A stretch of 64,000 bases of DNA, taken from contig NZ_CP108036.1 of NCBI RefSeq assembly GCF_036170895.1, forward strand, positions 8,157,501 through 8,221,500. Reading direction: 5' to 3'. This DNA is from Streptomyces erythrochromogenes (GTDB taxonomy: Bacteria; Actinomycetota; Actinomycetes; Streptomycetales; Streptomycetaceae). Numbering within the stretch: position 1 is the stretch's first letter; each line of letters begins with the position of its first letter. Position numbers and translations under genes: made by a program. Below the pieces are notes generated by a model. It had not been told where the DNA came from. It searched no databases and saw nothing but the letters and a program-made list of their open reading frames with translations. This document shows, piece by piece, positions 59,418-64,000 of the stretch.

Positions 59418-60307
59418 GGCAGGGGCGTTCCGCCGGTTGCGTTGACGATCTCGCCGGTGATGTAGGAGGCCTGGTCGGAGGCGAGGAAGACGTACGCGGG
59501 TGCCATCTCCGCCGGCTGGGCGGGCCGGCCCAGCGGCGACTGCTCGCCGAACTCCGACGGGTCGGGCATCGTCGCAGGGATCAGCGGGGTCCACACCGGT
59601 CCCGGCGCCACGGCGTTGGCGCGGATACCGCGCTCGGCGAGCATCTGGGCGAGGCCGTGGGTGAAGGAGATGATCGCGGACTTGGTCATGGCGTAGTCGA
59701 GGAGGTGCGGGCTGGGCTGGTAGCCCTGTACCGACGCGGTGTTGATCACCGAGGCGCCGCGCGGCATGTGGGCCAGCGCCGCCTTGGTGATCCAGAACAT
59801 CCCGTACAGGTTGGTCTTCATCACCCGGTCGAACTGCTCGGTGGTGATCGCCTCTATCCCGTCCGGCTGGGCCATCTGATAGGCGGCGTTGTTGACCAGC
59901 AGGTCGATACCGCCCAGCTCGCCCACTGCCTTGTCGACGAGGGCGGTGCACTCGCCTTCGTGCCGGATGTCGCAGGCGACGGCCACCGCCGTGCGGCCGG
60001 CCTGTCGGATCAGGCGGGTGGTCGCGTCGGCTTCGTCGGCTTCCTCGGGCAGATGGGTGAAGACGACGTCGGCGCCTTCCCGTGCGAAGGCCAGGCACAC
60101 GGCCCGGCCGATCCCGGAGTCCCCTCCGGTGACCAGCGCCCTGCGGCCGTGCAGCAGGCCATGGCCCTCGTAGGTGTCCTCGCCGTGATCGGGACGGGGA
60201 TCCATGGCCTCGGTCGAACCGGGGTGGTCCTGATCCTGCTCGGGGAACGGGGGCCGGGGGTACAGCCCCACCGGATCGGTGAGATGTGCCTGCTCATGGG
60301 AGGACAT
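59414..60307 (-). CDS. SDR family oxidoreductase
   Basis: 297 residues. A 50-residue N-terminal extension precedes the NAD(P) motif TGGDSGIG (60-67), NNAA near 139, catalytic S192 and YAMTK (Y205, K209). The extension with PRPPFPEQDQDHPGS and DHGEDTYEG is typical of the glucose-dehydrogenase-like general-stress SDRs (YhdF-type). The reaction is probably NAD(P)-dependent oxidation or reduction of a carbonyl compound. It sits 37 bp after the flavodoxin-like gene, so the two form an operon. Confidence 0.9.
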   Translation of the reverse strand: MSSHEQAHLTDPVGLYPRPPFPEQDQDHPGSTEAMDPRPDHGEDTYEGHGLLHGRRALVTGGDSGIGRAVCLAFAREGADVVFTHLPEEADEADATTRLIRQAGRTAVAVACDIRHEGECTALVDKAVGELGGIDLLVNNAAYQMAQPDGIEAITTEQFDRVMKTNLYGMFWITKAALAHMPRGASVINTASVQGYQPSPHLLDYAMTKSAIISFTHGLAQMLAERGIRANAVAPGPVWTPLIPATMPDPSEFGEQSPLGRPAQPAEMAPAYVFLASDQASYITGEIVNATGGTPLP

Positions 60308-60344
60308 TGCGGTCTCCTTCCGGCACGGTCGGGTGCGGCGACGG

Positions 60345-60974
60345 TCAGGAAGAGGGCGGGTACGACGCGGCCTTGAGGCGCCGGGCGAGGTGGGCGGTGT
60401 TCGCGGCGAGGGTGGCCGTCGTGGCGGCGGTCTTCTCGGGGGTCTTGTCGAGGTCCTGGTAGTCGGTGCCCTGCATGGCCTCGCCGACCCAGTAGGTGAC
60501 CGCGTTCGGGGCTAGGGAGAAGCCGACGTCGTTGAGGCCCTGGAACAGGTCGGCGCTGACGTGGTGGGCGCCGTCCTCGTTGCCGACGACACAGACCGCG
60601 GCGACCTTGCCGTAGGTGAGCGGGCGGCCCTCGTCGTCGCTCTCGCCGAGCTCCGCGTTCAGGCGCTCCAGCACCCGCTGGGCGGTGCTGGAGGGATGGC
60701 CGAGCCAGATCGGCGTGGACAGGACCAGGATGTCGCAGCCCAGGACCGTGTCCCGGATCTCCGGCCACGCATCCCCTCCGCCCATGTCGACCCCGACGCC
60801 CGGCTTGACGTCGTGGTCGGCGATCCGGATCACCTTGCCGGTGACGCCGTGATCGGCGAGGGCGGCCATGGTCTGCTCGGCCAGCAACTGCGAGCTGGAC
60901 GGTTTCGGCGACGGGGAAAGCGTGCAGACCAGCGCGACAGCGCGCAGCGGCGTGGTTTTGGTGTTGGTGTCCAT
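60345..60974 (-). CDS. flavodoxin-like NAD(P)H-dependent oxidoreductase
   Basis: 209 residues. The FMN-binding start (AVALVCTLSPSPKPSSSQLLAEQTMAAL), the middle strand (ILVLSTPIWLGHPSSTAQRVLERLNA) and GKVAAVCVVGNEDGAHHVSADLFQGL match the NADPH-dependent FMN reductase/flavodoxin fold. It probably reduces a quinone or other small molecule. Upstream of the SDR gene on the same strand. Confidence 0.85.
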   Translation of the reverse strand: MDTNTKTTPLRAVALVCTLSPSPKPSSSQLLAEQTMAALADHGVTGKVIRIADHDVKPGVGVDMGGGDAWPEIRDTVLGCDILVLSTPIWLGHPSSTAQRVLERLNAELGESDDEGRPLTYGKVAAVCVVGNEDGAHHVSADLFQGLNDVGFSLAPNAVTYWVGEAMQGTDYQDLDKTPEKTAATTATLAANTAHLARRLKAASYPPSS

Positions 60975-61165
60975 GTGGTCCGGCTACCCCGATGGTCATG
61001 ACGTATCCCGCCATTCACGGTGGTGCCCGCCGTTCGGGAGGCGTACCAGTGCCTGCTGCGTCCGCCCTGTCCGGCGAGGCGGTCACTCGGCTTTGGTGCC
61101 CCGTGGCCGCGCACGAGGCCGTCGAGCACGGCGGGACGGGCCATCAGCACGGGTGGTTGCGGCGT

Positions 61166-61831
61166 TCATGTGTTGCGTTGGTCGTTGCTGTCCTGGCGGA
61201 GCCGGTCGGCGTGGCGGGTCATGGCGTCGATGCGGTCGGCGAGTTCGCTGTCGTCCGGCCCCAGGTGGGGCCGGGTGCCGGCCAGAGGGCCGACGAGGCG
61301 GGCGGCGTCGTTGTCGGCGAGTGCCAGGTTGAGTTCGCCGACGGCTCCCTCGGCGTCGGCGGGAAGGCCGGTGAGGGAGGTGACCTGTCCTGCAAGGCGC
61401 CGTAGGTCGGCCGCGTTGTCGCGGGCCCAGGCGGTGACGGTGCGGTCGGCGGCCCGCGAGTCGCGGGTCGCCTGGACGCGCTGTTCGCCCGTGCTTCCCG
61501 CCGCTCCGGGGCGCAGCCGGAGGTAGCGGCGTTCGGCGGCCTGGCGGCTGGCGACCCCGAGCGGCCCGGCGAGCTCGGCCCAGCTGGCGCCCTGGCCGCG
61601 GGCGGTCTCGATCAGCACGCTCTCCCAGCCGGCGAGCTGCTCCCGGACCTCGCGCAGCATCAGCAGAGCGGCCAAGGCGGGGTGGGGCCCCGCGGCCGGT
61701 ACGGCTGCGGTCCGCTCCTCCGGGGTGTCCGCGGTGGGCTGTCGGGTGTCTGCCACGGCCTTGCTGATGATCTCCAGGGCTGCGGCGGCAGCCGTGAAGC
61801 GGACCGGCTCGGGCGACGGCGGCTCGCTCAT
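61166..61831 (-). CDS. RheA-like regulator of hsp18
   Basis: 221 residues from ATG 61831 (GGAG 8 bp upstream; ATG 61867 is also in frame). The sequence MLREVREQLAGWESVLIETARGQGASWAELAGPLGVASRQAAERRYLRLRPG has a helix-turn-helix typical of the HSP18 transcriptional regulators next to hsp18 in Streptomyces. The gene is divergent from Hsp20. The dyad in the shared promoter region matches the RheA operator, supporting a heat-released repressor. Confidence 0.8.
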   Translation of the reverse strand: MSEPPSPEPVRFTAAAAALEIISKAVADTRQPTADTPEERTAAVPAAGPHPALAALLMLREVREQLAGWESVLIETARGQGASWAELAGPLGVASRQAAERRYLRLRPGAAGSTGEQRVQATRDSRAADRTVTAWARDNAADLRRLAGQVTSLTGLPADAEGAVGELNLALADNDAARLVGPLAGTRPHLGPDDSELADRIDAMTRHADRLRQDSNDQRNT

Positions 61832-61900
61832 GACACCATCTCCAGAATGTCGTCGTTTCGTTGCCATGGGGTGGCGTCATCCTTCCAGTGACGTCTTACT

Positions 61901-61919
61901 TGTCATCGTTCCGACGACA
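61901..61919. promoter_or_regulatory. RheA-type operator of the hsp18 promoter
   Basis: TGTCATCGTTCCGACGACA is a 19-bp inverted repeat with a single mismatch. The RheA operator described for Streptomyces albus hsp18 is TGTCATC-N5-GATGACA; this differs by one base in the second arm. It overlaps a TTGTCA (61900-61905), 16 bp from TTACAA (61922-61927). Confidence 0.75.
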
Positions 61920-61986
61920 TGTTACAACGGAGGCACGTTGAAGCGCATTGGCAGTTTCTGCCTGAACCAACTGGAGGTGTTTCGCG

Positions 61987-62421
61987 ATGTTGATGCGCAC
62001 CGACCCGTTCCGCGAGATGGACCGCATCGTCCAGCAGCTCTCGGGTACGTCCGGGACCTGGTCGAAGCCGTCCGTGATGCCCATGGACGCCTACCGCCAG
62101 GGCGACACGTACGTCATCGCCTTCGACCTCCCCGGAGTCAGCACCGAGGCGATCGACATCGACGTCGAGCGGAACATGCTCACGGTGAAGGCCGAGCGCC
62201 GGCCCGCGGGGAAGTCCGACGGCGTACAGATGGAGCTCTCCGAGCGGCCCCTCGGCGTCTTCTCCCGCCAGGTCATGCTGGCCGACACCCTCGACACCGA
62301 GCACATCGAAGCCGACTACGACGCGGGTGTCCTGACCCTGCGGATCCCGATCGCCGAGCGCGCCAAGCCGCGGAAGATCGCCATCGGCGGCGAGTCCGGC
62401 CGCAAGCAGATCTCCGGCTGA
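61987..62421 (+). CDS. hsp18: Hsp20/alpha-crystallin small heat-shock protein (Hsp18)
   Basis: 144 residues. The alpha-crystallin domain is complete ([43 protein letters not shown] ... [36 protein letters not shown]). The [12 protein letters not shown] tail carries the I-x-I motif for oligomer assembly. An ACTGGAGG site precedes the ATG. The protein is an ATP-independent chaperone that holds unfolding proteins under heat. The RheA-like gene and operator upstream indicate heat-controlled repression. Confidence 0.93.
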   Translation: MLMRTDPFREMDRIVQQLSGTSGTWSKPSVMPMDAYRQGDTYVIAFDLPGVSTEAIDIDVERNMLTVKAERRPAGKSDGVQMELSERPLGVFSRQVMLADTLDTEHIEADYDAGVLTLRIPIAERAKPRKIAIGGESGRKQISG

Positions 62422-62438
62422 CCAGGCCTGCACCGGCG

Positions 62439-62484
62439 GCGGAGGACGGGGAACCCGATCCCCCTCCGGCACCCCGTCCTCCGC
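62439..62484 (+). terminator. hairpin terminator after hsp18
   Basis: GCGGAGGACGGGG (62439-62451) pairs perfectly with CCCCGTCCTCCGC (62472-62484), with a 20-nt loop, 17 bp after the stop. Confidence 0.7.
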
Positions 62485-62524
62485 ACCCCTTCCCCTTTCG
62501 CCCCTCCCACGGAGGTGACGTGAG

Positions 62525-62920
62525 ATGTCGATGCGCCGGGACGCGTTCCTGGACCATGTCCAGGAACGCGGCGAGTACCGGACTCGGGAGGAAGCCGAAC
62601 GCGTAGCCCGCGTCGTCCTGGCGCTGCTGGGCGCGCACCTCGTCGGCACCGTGCGGGCCGAGCTCGCCGCCCGACTCCCCGAGACCTACGCCCTGATCCT
62701 CCTCAACCCCCTGCAGGCCGCCGAACCGCTCACGCCCGAACGGTTCGTCCGTGCGACCGCGGCCTGGATCGAGGGTGCCACCGAGACGACGGCCCTGTGG
62801 GACATCGGCGCGGTCCTGTCCACCGTGGCCGCGGCGGCGGGAGACGCCCTCACGCGCGAGGTCCTGCTCCAGCTGCCCCCCGGCTACGGCCTCCTCTTCG
62901 GTCACCCCCAGCCCACCTGA
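62525..62920 (+). CDS. DUF2267 family protein
   Basis: 131 residues. The sequence MRRDAFLDHVQERGEYRTREEAERVARVVLALLGAHLVGTVRAELAARLPETYALILLNPL is the DUF2267 helical domain (F...V...G.....AE.A..AVL..L...L......LAAQLP). The second half resembles another half-domain with GDALTREVLLQLPPGYGLLFGHP. Function unknown; genes of this type sit in dormancy or stress loci. CGGAGG is 9 bp from the start. It pairs with the following DUF2267 gene. Confidence 0.85.
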   Translation: MSMRRDAFLDHVQERGEYRTREEAERVARVVLALLGAHLVGTVRAELAARLPETYALILLNPLQAAEPLTPERFVRATAAWIEGATETTALWDIGAVLSTVAAAAGDALTREVLLQLPPGYGLLFGHPQPT

Positions 62921-62967
62921 CGCCGCCCGCCCTCACCGGCGGCCCTGCAAGAGAAAGCCGCAGCACC

Positions 62968-63411
62968 ATGTACGAACAGCCTCGAGCGAACCTGCCCGCC
63001 ATGGCCATGACGTTCGACCAGATGCTGGAACGCGTGCGCTACGAAGGCGCCTACCCCACCCGCGAGCGCGCCGAGGGAGCCGTCCGCACTGTCCTGGCCG
63101 CCCTCGGCCGGCAAGTCACCGGCGAAGAACGCGTCGACCTCGCCCAGTGCCTGCCCGTCGAAGCCGCCCTCGCCCTGACCGCCCAGATCCCCGAGACCGA
63201 ACAGCGCACCGGCTGGAGCTTCGTCAAGGACATGGCCACCCGCACCGGCACCAGCCCGGCCATCGCCCGCTGGGACACCGGCGCCGTGCTCGCCGTCGTC
63301 GCCCGCCTCGCCGGCCCCGACCTCCTCGCCCGCATCCTCCGCCAACTGCCCGGCGGCTACGCCCTCCTCTTCGGCCAGGCCGAACTGCGCCAGCCCGAGC
63401 ACGCTGCCTGA
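62968..63411 (+). CDS. DUF2267 family protein
   Basis: 147 residues from ATG 62968. MTFDQMLERVRYEGAYPTRERAEGAVRTVLAALGRQVTGEERVDLAQCLPVEAALALTAQIPETEQRTGWSFVKDMATRTGTSPAIARWDTGAVLAVVARLAG is the DUF2267 pattern, with the same closing RILRQLPGGYALLFGQAE as in the gene before. So the two are tandem paralogs. Function unknown. It lies just upstream of the second STAS module. Confidence 0.85.
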   Translation: MYEQPRANLPAMAMTFDQMLERVRYEGAYPTRERAEGAVRTVLAALGRQVTGEERVDLAQCLPVEAALALTAQIPETEQRTGWSFVKDMATRTGTSPAIARWDTGAVLAVVARLAGPDLLARILRQLPGGYALLFGQAELRQPEHAA

Positions 63412-63503
63412 CCCGACCCGGTCGGCCCGGGACCGGTGCGGGTCGCTCCTGCCCGAAGTGGCTGGCACGGGGTGGTGGTCGATCCTTATGGCTCCAGTTT
63501 GCT

Positions 63504-63614
63504 CCCTGGTTGTATATACGTCCCGTTTTTCGCTCTTTTATTGACGCAGGTCGTCCGAATGTCGACGATGCTGTTGGAAGCGGAAAAAACCCCAGAACGT
63601 ATGGGGAGGCAGGC
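63504..63614 (+). promoter_or_regulatory. conserved leader of STAS gene copy 2
   Basis: Aligned with 53644-53740: TACGTCC, TTTTCGC, TTGACG (63541-63546), GAATG-CGACGATGCTG, TGGAAG and GGGGAGGCAG before the ATG are shared in the same order and spacing, with a 3-base difference between TTTTCGC and TTGACG. Duplicated promoter or leader RNA is the simplest reading. Confidence 0.6.
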
Positions 63615-63968
63615 ATGACCGCCATCGTGTCCGACCGCCGTCTCCGTCCCCCGGAAGAGGTCGGCCTGGAAATCGAGGTCATCCCCGGACCGCAACCCGG
63701 GACGGTCCAGGTCGTGGCGCGCGGTGAGATCGACTTCCACAACGCCACGTTCCTCCGCCAGGTGCTCCTGGCCGCCGTCGTCTCCCACCGAGCCACCATC
63801 CTCCTGGACTTGCAGCGCGTGGCCTTCTGCGACTGCGCAGGCCTCAACACCCTCCTGGCCGCCCGCCGTGCGGCCCTGCGAGCCGGACGTGGTCTGCACA
63901 TCACGGCTGCCGGGCGCCGGGTCGAGCGGCTCCTGGACCTCACCGACACCCGCTCACTCCTCACCTGA
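63615..63968 (+). CDS. STAS-domain anti-anti-sigma-like protein
   Basis: 117 residues, full-length paralog of the protein encoded at 53741. Core: GTVQVVARGEIDFHNATFLRQVLLAAVVSHRATILLDLQRVAFCDCAGLNTLLAARRAALRAGRGLHITAAGRRVERLLDLT. The phospho-acceptor position in SpoIIAA-type proteins (DSxG) reads DCAG, so Cys replaces Ser. This is common in Actinobacteria STAS proteins, and control by phosphorylation at this site is unlikely. It probably modulates an anti-sigma factor elsewhere. Next gene begins at 63996. Confidence 0.85.
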   Translation: MTAIVSDRRLRPPEEVGLEIEVIPGPQPGTVQVVARGEIDFHNATFLRQVLLAAVVSHRATILLDLQRVAFCDCAGLNTLLAARRAALRAGRGLHITAAGRRVERLLDLTDTRSLLT

Positions 63969-63995
63969 GCGCATGCGCAGAAGGCAGGTGATCCC

Positions 63996-64000
63996 ATGAC
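63996..64000 (+). CDS. start of next gene (3' end outside window), probable ANTAR-like partner
   Basis: ATG 63996 follows GAAGGCAGGTGATCCC, identical in arrangement to the GAAGGCAGGTGCTCTCC before ATG 54044 behind STAS copy 1. By that parallel, it probably encodes an ANTAR-like regulator. Only five bases are visible. Confidence 0.4.

Noticed and set aside
1-64000. CRISPR arrays, phage genes, insertion sequences or a large biosynthetic cluster
   Set aside because: No regularly spaced repeats, transposase, phage structural or PKS/NRPS motifs were seen; secondary-metabolism links would be guesswork.

Overview
The window reads as Streptomyces chromosome. GC is very high with strong third-position GC bias. 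GTG and TTG starts are common, and many genes overlap by 4 bp (ATGA/GTGA). The gene families are also typical: an ECF42-type sigma factor with its DGPF partner, a class E sortase substrate (LAXTG), an NCS1 permease, DUF2267, DUF6480, and an hsp18 gene with a RheA-type regulator. All assignments come from reading the sequence and family knowledge; no searches were run.

Layout. 0-8 kb: tail of a pyridoxamine-phosphate-oxidase-like gene, ECF42 sigma/DGPF pair, SH3-like protein, remnant of an amino-acid binding protein, PLP decarboxylase divergent from a LysR regulator, and a GntR(YtrA)-ABC operon whose ATPase looks degenerate. 8-15 kb: two secreted proteins (ALF repeats with a LATTG sorting signal; a PKD/repeat protein), an NCS1 permease with a Cys-rich tail, and a large unknown. 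15.0-16.5 kb: four broken genes. 16.7-19.5 kb: CPBP protease plus NarL-type two-component operon. 19.5-30.2 kb: serine hydrolase, acetyltransferases, TetR/membrane pair, RHH/Doc-like toxin-antitoxin pair, glyoxalase, GlxA/MFS pair, S41 peptidase, and a decayed two-component pair. 30-39 kb: cupin, F420/PPOX enzyme, a DUF4157 (eCIS-core) protein with a toxin-like C-terminus, VanZ/OmpR/kinase operon, HEAT-like protein, hydrolase.

39.2-44.5 kb holds a tightly coupled four-gene operon (leucine-rich repeats, ankyrin repeats, MoxR AAA+ ATPase, metallopeptidase/VWA protein) just downstream of an atypical tRNA-like gene. It looks like a sensor/ATPase/effector machine of unknown purpose. 44.8-53 kb: secreted peptidase-C15-like protein, MscS channel, DUF4291, a receptor kinase fused to a periplasmic binding protein, a 1.2 kb gene-poor stretch, and small secreted or CBM48-like proteins.

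53.6-64 kb is a stress-type island bounded by two paralogous STAS modules with near-identical leaders. Between them lie AraC, AI-2E, zinc alcohol dehydrogenase, DUF6480, SDR, flavodoxin-like, RheA/Hsp18 and two DUF2267 genes. A recurring theme of the window is gene decay: I count eight clear remnants or broken genes, plus several intact-length proteins missing hallmark residues.
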